The notes: a model not told the origin generated them from the letters alone. 64,000 bases of DNA from Mycetocola tolaasinivorans (GCF_003667565.1 NZ_RCUX01000005.1:186001-250000), one strand, 5' to 3'. Numbered from the stretch's first letter, positions 16,652 through 25,748 are shown. A program made the numbers and translations.

Positions 16652-16699
16652 ACTCCAAAAAATACGAAATATATTACGTGCTTGTTACGTTTTTGGAGT
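16652..16699. promoter_or_regulatory. AT-rich inverted repeat between ROK regulator and mlrC
   Basis: ACTCCAAAAA (16652-16661) and TTTTTGGAGT (16690-16699) are exact complements around a 28-bp AT-rich centre that itself contains an imperfect palindrome (ACGAAATATATTACGT). It stands out in a GC-rich region. It may be an operator with the mlrC promoter inside it, or the terminator of the regulator gene, since TTTT follows the right arm closely. Confidence 0.5.
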
Positions 16700-16708
16700 T
16701 TTAGGGCT

Positions 16709-16723
16709 GCGGGGTTGCCCCGC
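16709..16723 (+). other. Short GC hairpin in the mlrC leader
   Basis: GCGGGG (16709-16714), TTG, CCCCGC (16718-16723), 26 bp before the mlrC start. It is small and there is no T-tract after it; it may simply be leader structure. Confidence 0.3.
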
Positions 16724-16749
16724 GCTCCCGAACTGCCGATGCTGGGGTT

Positions 16750-18240
16750 ATGAGCACTTCGTTCCCCGCTATCCCGCGCATCGCGATCGCCGGCTTCGCC
16801 ATCGAGTCGAGCACCTTCTCACCGCACCGCGCCGACTTCCGCGACTTCCCGATCGTCACCGGTGACGCCCTCGTGAACCGCTACGCCTCGATTGCCCCGG
16901 GCACCGAACTGCGCGACGCCGCGCGGTGGCTGCCCGTACTCGGTGCCCGCGCCATTCCGGGCGGCCCCGTGCTGGCGAACGTCTACACGAGCATTCGCAC
17001 GCAGATCCTCGACGGCCTCGCCGCGCTGCTGGCCGACGGCCCGCTCGACGGCGTCTTCCTCGACATTCACGGCGCAATGAGCGTGGACGGTATGGACGAC
17101 GCCGAGGGCGACTTCGTCTCCGCCGTGCGCGAGCTCGTCGGCCCCGACACCGTGATCTCGGCCGCGATGGACCTCCATGGCAACGTCACCCAGCCGCTGC
17201 TCGATGCCGTCAACCTCATCACCTGCTTCCGCCTGGCCCCGCACGAGGATGCCTGGGAAACCCGCGACCGCGCGATCATCAACCTCGTGACCGCGCTGCG
17301 CGAGGGTCGCACCCCGCTCAAGGCCTGGGTGCGCGTGCCGATCCTGCTGCCCGGGGAAAAAACCAGCACCCGGGTGGAGCCCGCGAAGAGCCTGTATGAG
17401 CGCATTCCGGCGATCGAGGCGCTGCCCGAGGTCGTGGACGCCGCGATCTGGGTGGGATACGCCTGGGCCGATGAGCCCCGCTGTAACGCCACCGTCGTGG
17501 TCACCGGCTATGACCGCGACGTGATCGCCGCCCGCGCCCACGAGCTGGCCCGCGCCTTCTGGGACGTCCGCGACGAGTTCGAATTCGTGGGCCCGCCCGG
17601 AACACTGGCCGAGGCGGTGGACGCCGCGCTCGCGAGTGACACCCACCCGTACCTGATCAGCGACTCCGGTGACAACCCCGGTGCCGGCGGCACCGGCGAC
17701 GTCACCTGGACCCTCACTCAGCTGCTCGCCGATGAGCGCCTGACCTCCGAAGACTCCCCGATCACCCTCTGCGCCTCGGTCTTTGACCGCGATGCCCTCG
17801 ACGTCCTCTCCCGCTCGCCCCTCGGCGAGACGGTGGACATCGAGGTCGGTGCCCGCGTGGATCACGGCCCCGCCGGCCCCGCCCGCGTCGTGGGTGTGCT
17901 GCACTCCCTGCACTCGGGCGACCCGGCCGCGGGCCGCATCGCCGTCATCCGCGTGGGTGGGCTGCACGTGATCGTGACCGAATTCCGCAAGGCATATCAC
18001 GCGGTGACCGACTTTACGGCGATCGGGCTCAGCCCGAAGGATGCCCAAATCGTGGTCACCAAGATCGGGTATCTCGAACCCGAACTCTACGATGTGCAGC
18101 GCGGATGGACCCTCGCCCTCACCCCGGGCGGCGTCGACCAGAACCTCGAACGTCTCGGACACCACCGGATCGACCGGCCAATGTTCCCCTTCGATACGTT
18201 CGACCACGAACCCGCGCTCGAGGCAGTGATCCTGCCGTGA
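16750..18240 (+). CDS. M81-family metallopeptidase (MlrC / microcystinase C-like)
   Basis: 496 residues. Hallmarks of the M81/MlrC family are GFAIESSTFSPHRADF at the N-terminus, GVFLDIHGAMSVDGMDDAEG (about residue 98), AAMDLHGNVT (about 138), and SDSGDNPGAGGTGDVT (about 298), with His/Asp/Glu residues expected to bind a single zinc. Known members open or trim peptides containing unusual or D-amino acids, for example linearised microcystin; most homologues have unknown substrates. The GTGA overlap with cutC and the following peptide-type ABC importer suggest that it processes an imported peptide-like compound. The start ATG at 16750 is the only good one near the motif. Confidence 0.87.
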   Translation: MSTSFPAIPRIAIAGFAIESSTFSPHRADFRDFPIVTGDALVNRYASIAPGTELRDAARWLPVLGARAIPGGPVLANVYTSIRTQILDGLAALLADGPLDGVFLDIHGAMSVDGMDDAEGDFVSAVRELVGPDTVISAAMDLHGNVTQPLLDAVNLITCFRLAPHEDAWETRDRAIINLVTALREGRTPLKAWVRVPILLPGEKTSTRVEPAKSLYERIPAIEALPEVVDAAIWVGYAWADEPRCNATVVVTGYDRDVIAARAHELARAFWDVRDEFEFVGPPGTLAEAVDAALASDTHPYLISDSGDNPGAGGTGDVTWTLTQLLADERLTSEDSPITLCASVFDRDALDVLSRSPLGETVDIEVGARVDHGPAGPARVVGVLHSLHSGDPAAGRIAVIRVGGLHVIVTEFRKAYHAVTDFTAIGLSPKDAQIVVTKIGYLEPELYDVQRGWTLALTPGGVDQNLERLGHHRIDRPMFPFDTFDHEPALEAVILP

Positions 18241-19019
18241 GCGCACCCATGGAAAACAGCGGACGGCCCGCGGTCACCCTCGAAATGGCGGTCGGCGATC
18301 TCGCCGGCACGCGCATTGCGACCGACCTCGGGCTCGACCGAATCGAGCTGTGCGCCGGGCTGGAGCTCGGCGGGCTCTCCCCGTCGGATGGTCTCGTAGA
18401 GGCCGTCCTCGAACAGGCGCACACCGCGGTTACCCCCGCAGAGGTGCACGTGCTTGTACGGCCCCGTCCGGGTGGATTCGACTTCACCCCGGACGAGGTG
18501 GCCGTCATGATCGCCGAGGTGCGCTCCTATGCGCGCCGCGGCGTGGATGGTGTGGTGATCGGTGCGCTTCGCGACGGCGAGCTCGACCGTGACGCCCATG
18601 AACGGCTGATTGAGGCGGCGGAGGGGATCCACGTGACCCTGCACCGCGCATTCGATTACGTTCGCGATCAGGCCCGCACCCTGGAGTCCCTGCACGGCTC
18701 CGGAATCGGGCGAATACTCACCTCGGGTGGCGCGAGCAGCGTGGGGGATGCCATCTCCCGCCTGCGCGAGCTGGTACCCCTCGCCGGCGACATCACCCTG
18801 ATGGCCGGTGGCGGGCTCTCGCCCGAGAACTGCGAGGCCGTGGCGGCGACCGGGGTGGGTGCGCTGCACTTCTCCGCTCGCTCGGCGCGGCCGGCCGAGG
18901 CCGGGGTGTCTCTCGGATCGGCCACCGGTGAGGGCCCGGGCCTCGTGTGGTCCACCGATCGCGATCGCGCCGCTACCTTTGTGCGTTTGCTACGCGCCGG
19001 GACCCCCACCCAGGCGTAG
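18237..19019 (+). CDS. cutC: CutC-family TIM-barrel protein (historically 'copper homeostasis')
   Basis: 260 residues. Family motifs are GLDRIELCAGLELGGLSPSD (about residue 33), VHVLVRPRPGGF, VDGVVIGAL, VTLHRAFDY (about 136), RILTSGGASSV and LMAGGGLSPEN. The start chosen is the GTG at 18237, whose GTGA overlaps the mlrC stop; an ATG four codons later is an alternative. CutC has been linked to copper tolerance but its biochemical activity is not settled, and homologues often sit in sugar or peptide catabolic clusters, as here. That context favours a metabolic role in the same pathway as MlrC. Confidence 0.85.
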   Translation: MSAPMENSGRPAVTLEMAVGDLAGTRIATDLGLDRIELCAGLELGGLSPSDGLVEAVLEQAHTAVTPAEVHVLVRPRPGGFDFTPDEVAVMIAEVRSYARRGVDGVVIGALRDGELDRDAHERLIEAAEGIHVTLHRAFDYVRDQARTLESLHGSGIGRILTSGGASSVGDAISRLRELVPLAGDITLMAGGGLSPENCEAVAATGVGALHFSARSARPAEAGVSLGSATGEGPGLVWSTDRDRAATFVRLLRAGTPTQA

Positions 19020-19037
19020 TTATCCGAACGTGACCTG

Positions 19038-19053
19038 CTCCGGCTACCCGGAG
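19038..19053 (+). terminator. Weak hairpin after cutC
   Basis: CTCCGG (19038-19043), CTAC, CCGGAG (19048-19053), 18 bp after the cutC stop, followed by a G-run and TTAATTC rather than a T-tract. It may reduce read-through into the importer operon. Confidence 0.35.
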
Positions 19054-19057
19054 GGGG

Positions 19058-19111
19058 TTAATTCGTGTAACAGTGTACTTACGCCAATTTTCGAAGCAAC
19101 TTTTGAATTAA
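19058..19111. promoter_or_regulatory. AT-rich promoter region of the ABC importer operon with inverted repeat
   Basis: TTAATTC (19058-19064) and GAATTAA (19105-19111) flank an AT-rich segment holding TTTTCGAAGC (19088-19097), whose TTTCGAAG core also occurs in the ROK gene promoter. It lies just upstream of the solute-binding-protein gene and is a plausible control site for the same ROK repressor. Confidence 0.35.
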
Positions 19112-19139
19112 TTTGGCAATGCCAAAACAAGGAGGTTTG

Positions 19140-20954
19140 ATGCGTACTTTATCGACCCGTCGCTGGGTGGCCACTGTGGCCGCCGCGGCCGCGGCAACCC
19201 TGATCCTCGCCGGTTGTGCCGGTGGAACCGAAGACGGCGGAAACGGCGGAGGCTCCGCGAACAAGGAGTCCGTCAGCTACGCCCTGCCCGCGGGCACCGG
19301 CCCCAACTGGCTGCTGCCGATGTCCCCGCCGGACAAGATGGCCACCCACAACAAGGCCCTGAAGTCCACCATGTGGGTCCCGCTGTTTGAATACGACGGC
19401 ACCGGCGGCGCAATGGGCTGGGACAAGAAGGCCTCGGCCGCCAAGTCCTACGAGTTCTCCGCGGACGGCTCCTCGGTCACGATCACCCTGAACGACCTCA
19501 ACTGGAGCGACGGCAAGCCCGTCACCTCCCGCGACGTCGAGTTCTGGTACAACCTAGCCCGCTACAACAACACCAAGATCGGTGGCTACTCCAAGGGCAA
19601 CATGCCCGACAACGTCACGAAGTTCGAGATCAATGACGACAAGAACTTCACCCTGACCTTCGACAAGGTGTACAACCAGGACTTCCTGCTGGCCAACCAG
19701 CTGACCCTGATCTACCCGATGCCGCAGCACGTCTGGGACAAGTCGGCCGATGGCGAAGCCGTGGGCGACCTGGACCGCGACGAGGCCGGTGCGCAGAAGG
19801 TGCTCGACTACCTGTTCAAGCAGGCCGAGGACATGTCGACCTACGCCACCAACCCGCTGTGGAAGACCGTCTCCGGCCCCTACACCGTGGCCAAGTGGAC
19901 CGACGCCGGCCAGGTCGAGCTGACCGCCAACGAGAAGTACACCGGCGATGACAAGGCGAAGATCAAGAACGTCACGTTCATGCCCTTCACCTCGGCCGAC
20001 GCCGAAATGAACGTCGTGCGCTCGGGTGACGTGGACTACGGCTACATCACCTCCGCTCAGCTGAGCTCCAAGGCCCAGTTCGAGGACCTCGGCTACACCA
20101 TCGACCCCTGGAAGGGCTGGTCGATCACCTACATGCCCTACAACTTCGCAAACCCGAAGATGGGCCCGGTCTACAAGCAGCTCTACGTGCGTCAGGCGCT
20201 GCAGCACGCAATCGACCAGAAGTCGATCTCGGACGTCATCTGGAAGGGCGCCGCGACCCCGGGGTACGGCCCGATCCCGCAGGAACCGGCCACCGACTAC
20301 CTCTCGGACGAGCAGAAGAACAACCCGTACCCCTTCGATCTGAAGACCTCGGAGAAGCTGTTCACCGACCACGGTTGGGCCAAGAACGCCCAGGGCGTGC
20401 TCACCTGTGAAAACGCCGGTGCCGGCGACAACCAGTGTGGCGAGGGAATCGCCGCTGGTCAGGCCATGAACATCGTGGTCACCACCCAGAACGGCTCGCA
20501 GGAGACCGACAACATGATGGCCGAGATCAAGTCCTCGCTGCAGAAGGTCGGCGTGAACATGACGATCGACGCCATCCCGCTGGACTCGGTCCTGACCGAG
20601 GCTCAGAGCTGCAAGACCGGTGGCGACTGCAAGTGGGAGCTCGTCTTCTTCGGCACCGCCGGTAGCTGGTACTTCTCGGCCTACCCCAACGGTGAGCGCG
20701 TGTTCGCCAAGGACACCAAGTGGAACGCCGGCCAGTACGACAACCCCGAGGCCGAGAAGCTGATCACCGATCTGACCTTCTCCACCGATAAGGACATCGC
20801 CAAGAAGTACTCGGCGCTGCTCGCCACCGACCTGCCCGTGATGTGGATGCCGAACCCGGTGTACCAGGTCTCGGTCATCAAGAAGGGCCTCGACATCGGC
20901 GGCCAGCAGGACCCGGGTGCGTCGTTCTACCCGCAGCGTTGGTCCTGGAAGTAA
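19140..20954 (+). CDS. ABC importer substrate-binding lipoprotein, family 5 (peptide/oligosaccharide type)
   Basis: 604 residues. The start is the ATG at 19140 with AAGGAGG at 19129-19135. The signal peptide ends in the lipobox LAGC (TLILAGC), so the protein is lipid-anchored outside the membrane. The body is an SBP_bac_5 domain: WSDGKPVTSRDVEFWYNLAR (about residue 120), the YVRQALQHAIDQ segment (about 350) and DLPVMWMPNPVYQVSV near the end. Family 5 proteins bind di-/oligopeptides, nickel, or sugars and glycopeptides. Codon use is very biased to C/G-ending codons, as in a highly expressed gene. First gene of the importer operon. Confidence 0.92.
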   Translation: MRTLSTRRWVATVAAAAAATLILAGCAGGTEDGGNGGGSANKESVSYALPAGTGPNWLLPMSPPDKMATHNKALKSTMWVPLFEYDGTGGAMGWDKKASAAKSYEFSADGSSVTITLNDLNWSDGKPVTSRDVEFWYNLARYNNTKIGGYSKGNMPDNVTKFEINDDKNFTLTFDKVYNQDFLLANQLTLIYPMPQHVWDKSADGEAVGDLDRDEAGAQKVLDYLFKQAEDMSTYATNPLWKTVSGPYTVAKWTDAGQVELTANEKYTGDDKAKIKNVTFMPFTSADAEMNVVRSGDVDYGYITSAQLSSKAQFEDLGYTIDPWKGWSITYMPYNFANPKMGPVYKQLYVRQALQHAIDQKSISDVIWKGAATPGYGPIPQEPATDYLSDEQKNNPYPFDLKTSEKLFTDHGWAKNAQGVLTCENAGAGDNQCGEGIAAGQAMNIVVTTQNGSQETDNMMAEIKSSLQKVGVNMTIDAIPLDSVLTEAQSCKTGGDCKWELVFFGTAGSWYFSAYPNGERVFAKDTKWNAGQYDNPEAEKLITDLTFSTDKDIAKKYSALLATDLPVMWMPNPVYQVSVIKKGLDIGGQQDPGASFYPQRWSWK

Positions 20955-20983
20955 TCGGATAACACCCCTCTAACGGAAGCACC

Positions 20984-21979
20984 ATGAGCACTCTGACAAA
21001 AACCAAGCGACCACGGGGAAACATCGGTACGTTCCTCGCGCGACGGATATTCCAATCCGTGATCGTGATCCTCATCGTCACGCTCATCGTGTTTTCACTG
21101 TTACACCTGGCGCTGCCCCAGGGCCCCGCACTCGGGGTCCTGGGTATGCAGGCCACACAGGAGCAGATCGATGCCTTCAACCACAAGAACGGCTTCGATC
21201 TGCCCCTGTGGCAGCAGTATCTGAACTTCCTGTGGCAGCTGCTGCACGGGGATCTCGGGGCCTCCTTCACCCTGAACAAGCCGGTGTCGGTGGCGATCGG
21301 CCAGCGCCTCCCGAAGACCATGGCGCTCGCCCTGATCGGCATGATCGTCGCCCTGATCGTGGCGATCCCGATGGGTATCTACCAGGCCACCCGCCGCGGT
21401 AAGGCCGGCGATGTGGCACTGACCGCGTGGAACTTCGTGATCTACTCCACGCCCTCCTTCTTCCTCGGACTGATCCTGGTGATCGTGTTCAGCCAGTGGC
21501 TGCGCTGGTTCCCCGCGCAGGCGCCCCAGGGCTCCACCGTGGGCGAGGTACTGTCAAACCCCGCGGGGCTCGTGCTCCCGGTGCTGACCATGGCTCTCGG
21601 CATCATCGCGACCTTCTCGCGCTACATGCGCTCGGCCACGATCGACAACCTCTCCGAGGACTACGTCCGCACCGCCCGCGCCAAGGGCACCTCGGTCACC
21701 GTCGTGGTGACCCGCCACGTGGTGCGCAACTCCCTGACCCCGGTCATCGCGATGCTCGGCTACTACCTGCCAGTGATGTTCGGCGGCATGATCGTGGTCG
21801 AATCGCTCTTCAACTATCCGGGTATGGGCCTGCTGTTCTGGAGCGCCGCGCAGACGTCGGACTACCCCGTGCTGCTCGGCTGCGTGCTGATCATCGCGAT
21901 CGCCACCGTGGTGGGTTCGCTGCTCGCCGACCTCATCCAGGCCCTGCTTGACCCACGAACCAGAGGGGAACTCGCATGA
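20984..21979 (+). CDS. ABC importer permease, DppB/OppB type
   Basis: 331 residues with about six membrane helices (IFQSVIVILIVTLIVFSLL near residue 20 is the first). The typical N-terminal signature of OppB-like permeases is present (LHGDLGASFTLNKPV), and the EAA-type coupling loop reads DYVRTARAKGTSVTVVVTRH. It forms a heterodimer with the next gene product. The stop overlaps the next start by ATGA (21976-21979). Confidence 0.93.
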   Translation: MSTLTKTKRPRGNIGTFLARRIFQSVIVILIVTLIVFSLLHLALPQGPALGVLGMQATQEQIDAFNHKNGFDLPLWQQYLNFLWQLLHGDLGASFTLNKPVSVAIGQRLPKTMALALIGMIVALIVAIPMGIYQATRRGKAGDVALTAWNFVIYSTPSFFLGLILVIVFSQWLRWFPAQAPQGSTVGEVLSNPAGLVLPVLTMALGIIATFSRYMRSATIDNLSEDYVRTARAKGTSVTVVVTRHVVRNSLTPVIAMLGYYLPVMFGGMIVVESLFNYPGMGLLFWSAAQTSDYPVLLGCVLIIAIATVVGSLLADLIQALLDPRTRGELA

Positions 21980-22878
21980 GCGACGTCACCGCAACCCCGG
22001 CCGCGGCCTCCGCACCGCAGCCGCGCACCGCGAAGCCCGGCCGCCGGGCCCTCGCCCGCTTCACCTCGAACCGTCTGGCCGTGTTTGGCCTGATCGTGCT
22101 CGTGTTCTTCCTGCTGTTCTGCTTCCTCGGTCCGCTGTTTTACCAGACCGACCAGGTGCACACGAACCTCGCCGAGGCGTCGCTGCGGCCGGGGGAGCGG
22201 GGCCACCTGCTCGGCACCGATGACGTGGGGTATGACGTTCTTGGCCGCCTGATGATCGCCGGTCAGACCTCGATCATCATCGGTCTTGCGGCCGGAGTTC
22301 TGGCCACCCTGATCGGCTCCTTCTGGGGTGCCATTGCCGGCTACGTTGGCGGCTGGGTCGACTCGGTCATGATGCGCATCGTTGACGCCGGAATCGCGAT
22401 CCCCGCAACCTTCCTGCTGCTGATCATCTCGACCATCGCCCGCCCGAGCGTGCCGCTGATGATCGTGGTGATCGGGCTCGTCTCCTGGCTGGTGCCCGCG
22501 CGTCTGGTGCGGGCCGAGTCCATCTCGCTGAAGTCCCGCGAGTACGTGCTCGCGATTCGCGCGATGGGTGGCACCCACAGCCGGGCGATCACCCGCCACA
22601 TCATCCCCAACTCGGTGGGCACGATCATCGTCAACGCGACCTTCCAGGTGGCCGACGCGATCCTCCTCGTGGCCTACATCTCCTTCCTGGGCATGGGCGT
22701 GCAGAAGCCCGCGACCGACTGGGGCGCGATGCTCACCAGCGGTATCTCCTACACCTATGCCGGTGCGTGGTGGCTGATCCTGCCCGCCGGATTCTGCATC
22801 GTCCTGATCGTGGTTGCGTTCAACTGCATCGGTGACGGTCTGCGCGACTACTTCGACGTGAAGGGACGACTCAAGTGA
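21976..22878 (+). CDS. ABC importer permease, DppC/OppC type
   Basis: 300 residues. A basic N-terminal tail is followed by a helix (LAVFGLIVLVFFLLFCFLG), then the OppC signature LGTDDVGYDVLGRLMIAGQT (about 77-96) and the EAA loop REYVLAIRAMGGTHSRAITR. Partner of the preceding permease. The stop overlaps the ATP-binding gene start (GTGA at 22875-22878). Confidence 0.93.
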   Translation: MSDVTATPAAASAPQPRTAKPGRRALARFTSNRLAVFGLIVLVFFLLFCFLGPLFYQTDQVHTNLAEASLRPGERGHLLGTDDVGYDVLGRLMIAGQTSIIIGLAAGVLATLIGSFWGAIAGYVGGWVDSVMMRIVDAGIAIPATFLLLIISTIARPSVPLMIVVIGLVSWLVPARLVRAESISLKSREYVLAIRAMGGTHSRAITRHIIPNSVGTIIVNATFQVADAILLVAYISFLGMGVQKPATDWGAMLTSGISYTYAGAWWLILPAGFCIVLIVVAFNCIGDGLRDYFDVKGRLK

Positions 22879-24671
22879 GTTCCGAAACCACTCCGGCACG
22901 GGAGCCCGTGCTGGACATCACCGACCTCACGGTCGACTTCCACACCGATAACGGTGTGATCCCGGCCGTCAAGGGCATCTCGCTGACCCTGTATCCCGGC
23001 GAGGTGCTGGCCCTGGTGGGCGAGTCCGGTTCGGGAAAATCGGTCACCTCGATGGCCGTGCTGCGCCTGCTGCCCGGCACCGCGAAGGTGGGCGGCACCA
23101 TCCGCTTTGCCGGGAAGGATCTGGCCACGCTCAGCGAGGCCAAGATGAACGGCGTGCGCGGCAAGGACATCGCGATGGTGTTCCAGGAGCCGATGACGGC
23201 CCTGAACCCCACGATGCGCATCGGTGATCAGATCACCGAGGTGCTGCTCAACCACGACATCTGCCCGAAGGACCGGGCGTGGGAGCGCGCCGTGGAACTG
23301 CTGGGCCGGGTGGGCATTCCCGAGCCCGAGCGCCGCGCCAAGGGGTACCCGCACGAGCTCTCCGGCGGTCAGCGTCAGCGCGTGGTCATCGCGATCGCGC
23401 TGGCCTGCAACCCCCGCATCATCATCGCCGACGAGCCCACCACGGCGCTCGATGTGACCGTGCAGGCCGAGATTCTCGACCTGATCCGCGGCCTCGCCGC
23501 CGAGTCGAACACCGCGTTCCTGCTGGTCACCCACAACATGGGTGTCGTGGCGGATGTGGCCGACCGCGTGGCCGTGATGTTCCGCGGAAACCTCGTGGAG
23601 GAGGGGCCCGCCGAGCGCGTGCTGCTCGCCCCCGAGGCGGACTACTCGCGCCGCCTGCTCGACGCCGTACCCAAGCTGCCCGAGGCGGCCTGGAGTGAAA
23701 TCGCCGGTATCGAGGAGGGCGTGCCGGGTCAGGTGCTGCAGCTCGACGGTGCGCTTTCGATCACCGAGTCCGCCCCGATTGACGGCGCGGTGTCGGTGAG
23801 CGATGCCGAGTTCGCCCGCGCTCACGGCACCGATTCGGCCCTCGAACTGATCGACGCCACCGTGCAGTACACCCGGAAGGGCTCGACGTTTACCGCACTG
23901 GATGCGGTGAGCCTGACCATCGCCCGCGGCGAGATCGTGGGGCTCGTGGGGGAGTCGGGCTCGGGAAAGTCGACCCTCGGCCGCGCCGCCCTCGGGCTCG
24001 CGCCGCTGGCCGGCGGCACCGTCAATATCTTCGGCCAGCCGGTGCGCGATCGCGCGCTGCTCAACCGTCGCGAGCGTCAGGCCCGCGCACGCGTGGGCGT
24101 AATCTTCCAGGATCCGGGCTCCTCGCTCGACCCACGGATGACCATCGCCGACTGCATCGCCGAACCCCTCGTGGTGCACGGCTGGCAGGGGAAGCGTGCC
24201 TCCTCGGCGCTCCGCCGAAAGCGCGTGGCCGAGCTGCTCGACGCGGTGGAGCTGCCGCGTGACTTCGCCGATCGCTACCCGCACGAGCTTTCCGGTGGCC
24301 AGCGTCAGCGCGTGGGCCTCGCCCGCTCGATCGCGCTCGAGCCCGGCCTGATCATCGCCGATGAGCCCACCTCGGCGCTCGACGTATCGGTGCAGGCGAG
24401 CGTGCTCGCCGTGCTGCGAGAGCTGCAGGAGCGGTACGGATTCGCGTGCCTGTTCATCAGCCACGACCTCGCGGTGGTGCACGATATCGCGCACCGCGTG
24501 GCGGTCATGTATCGCGGCGGCATCGTCGAGGAGGGGCTGAGCTCCGACGTGCTGGTACGCCCGCAACACGAGTACAGCAAGCGCCTGCTCGCCTCGGCAC
24601 CCTCGCCGGATCCGGTGGAGCAGGCCCGACGCCGGGCCGCCCGCGCGGTGCTCGCCGAGAGCGTCGCGTGA
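22875..24671 (+). CDS. ABC importer ATP-binding protein, fused DppD-DppF double domain
   Basis: 598 residues containing two complete ATPase domains in one chain. Walker A GESGSGKS occurs at about residues 54 and 360; the ABC signature LSGGQRQRV occurs in both halves; Walker B IIIADEPTTALD and LIIADEPTSALD are intact. Each half ends with the oligopeptide-transporter C-terminal extension (the first includes an extra linker of about 60 residues). In most related importers these are two proteins. GTG start overlapping the upstream stop. It powers the importer encoded by the three preceding genes. Confidence 0.94.
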   Translation: MSSETTPAREPVLDITDLTVDFHTDNGVIPAVKGISLTLYPGEVLALVGESGSGKSVTSMAVLRLLPGTAKVGGTIRFAGKDLATLSEAKMNGVRGKDIAMVFQEPMTALNPTMRIGDQITEVLLNHDICPKDRAWERAVELLGRVGIPEPERRAKGYPHELSGGQRQRVVIAIALACNPRIIIADEPTTALDVTVQAEILDLIRGLAAESNTAFLLVTHNMGVVADVADRVAVMFRGNLVEEGPAERVLLAPEADYSRRLLDAVPKLPEAAWSEIAGIEEGVPGQVLQLDGALSITESAPIDGAVSVSDAEFARAHGTDSALELIDATVQYTRKGSTFTALDAVSLTIARGEIVGLVGESGSGKSTLGRAALGLAPLAGGTVNIFGQPVRDRALLNRRERQARARVGVIFQDPGSSLDPRMTIADCIAEPLVVHGWQGKRASSALRRKRVAELLDAVELPRDFADRYPHELSGGQRQRVGLARSIALEPGLIIADEPTSALDVSVQASVLAVLRELQERYGFACLFISHDLAVVHDIAHRVAVMYRGGIVEEGLSSDVLVRPQHEYSKRLLASAPSPDPVEQARRRAARAVLAESVA

Positions 24672-25657
24672 GCGCTGCGGTAGCCGCCTCGGGGGAGTCA
24701 ACGGTGGTTGCGGGTGTCGACATTGGCGGCACCTCCACCCTGGTGGTCTTTGTGGATGAGCGCGGCAGCGTCATCGCCGAGCGCGGCGGGGAAACCCCCG
24801 CGCATGTGAGCGGCGAGGCGATGGTGCAGCTCGCTGTGGACCTCATCGCCGAGCTGACCGCCGAAACCGGGATGACCCCGGCGGCGGTCGGGATCGGTGC
24901 GGCCGGGGTCGTGGATCCGGTAGCCCGACGGATCGTCGCGGCGAGCACATCGTTTGTGGGCTGGGCCGGATACAGCGTCGGTGCGCACCTGGATCGTGCC
25001 CTCGGCGTTCCCAACTCGCTGGTCAACGACGTGAACGCGTTCCTGCTCGGAGAGGTGGCCTTCGGGGCCGCCCGCGGGCTCGACAACGCGGCCGGGATCA
25101 CCCTCGGCACCGGTGTGGGCGGCGCGATCTACCTCGACGGCGCGCTCTGGGAGGGCCCCGAGGGGGCAGCCGGAGAACTCGGACACAGCCCGAGCTACGT
25201 CGTGCCGGGGCACGGCGAGGAGCCGTGTACCTGCGGGCAGTCGGCACACCTCGAATCGATCGCCTCGGGCCGCTCGATCGAGCGTCGATATCGCGCGCGT
25301 GCCGGCCAGATTGCCGCCGACCTCCCGGCGGGCGACGGCGCGGCACTCGCGACCCGTGCCCGCACTGGTGACGGCGCGGCGGCCCACGTCTTCGCCGAGG
25401 CCGGGCTCATGCTCGGCCAGGCCGCGGTGACCCTCGCCGCGACCCTGGACCTCGGCCACCTCGTGGTGGGCGGCGGCGTCAGTGGTGCCTGGGACCTCAT
25501 CGAACCGGGTGTGCGCACCTACCTCGCCGAGCATCCGCCGGTGAGCGGCCGCACCCTCTCGGTGGTGCGGGCCGAGCGCGGATCGCACGCGGTCGCGCTG
25601 GGGGCGGCGAGTAGCGCGCGGGCGTTACTCACCGAGGATGCGCTGATCGCGAGCTAG
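24668..25657 (+). CDS. ROK-family sugar kinase with incomplete zinc motif
   Basis: 329 residues, GTG start in a GTGA overlap with the ATPase gene. ATP-binding DIGGTSTLVVFVD (about residue 18), catalytic Asp in NDVNAFLLGE (about 119) and GTGVGGAI are intact, and there is no DNA-binding domain, so it is an enzyme-type ROK protein (glucose, N-acetylglucosamine or N-acetylmannosamine kinase class). The zinc motif, normally CxCGxxGCxE, reads CTCGQSAHLE: the third Cys is replaced by His with Ala before it. This may still bind metal with His, or zinc may be lost. As the last gene of the importer operon it probably phosphorylates the sugar part of the imported compound. Confidence 0.87.
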   Translation: MSAAVAASGESTVVAGVDIGGTSTLVVFVDERGSVIAERGGETPAHVSGEAMVQLAVDLIAELTAETGMTPAAVGIGAAGVVDPVARRIVAASTSFVGWAGYSVGAHLDRALGVPNSLVNDVNAFLLGEVAFGAARGLDNAAGITLGTGVGGAIYLDGALWEGPEGAAGELGHSPSYVVPGHGEEPCTCGQSAHLESIASGRSIERRYRARAGQIAADLPAGDGAALATRARTGDGAAAHVFAEAGLMLGQAAVTLAATLDLGHLVVGGGVSGAWDLIEPGVRTYLAEHPPVSGRTLSVVRAERGSHAVALGAASSARALLTEDALIAS

Positions 25658-25690
25658 CTCCGTCCGGCGTCCGTGAGGACCGTTCCTGGT

Positions 25691-25748
25691 AAACGGCGTC
25701 GCGTTATTCCCCTCACCGGGGGTGGCGCGACGCCGTTTGTCCGTTGCG
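25691..25748. terminator. Long hairpin terminator after the importer operon
   Basis: AAACGGCGTCGCG (25691-25703) pairs perfectly with CGCGACGCCGTTT (25736-25748); the 32-nt loop holds a second small stem (CCCC...GGGG). A-tract on one side and T-tract on the other suit termination in both directions. Confidence 0.75.

Noticed and set aside
16819..18246. 475-codon open frame on the minus strand opposite mlrC
   Set aside because: Shadow; the plus strand has the intact MlrC family motifs and operon overlaps.
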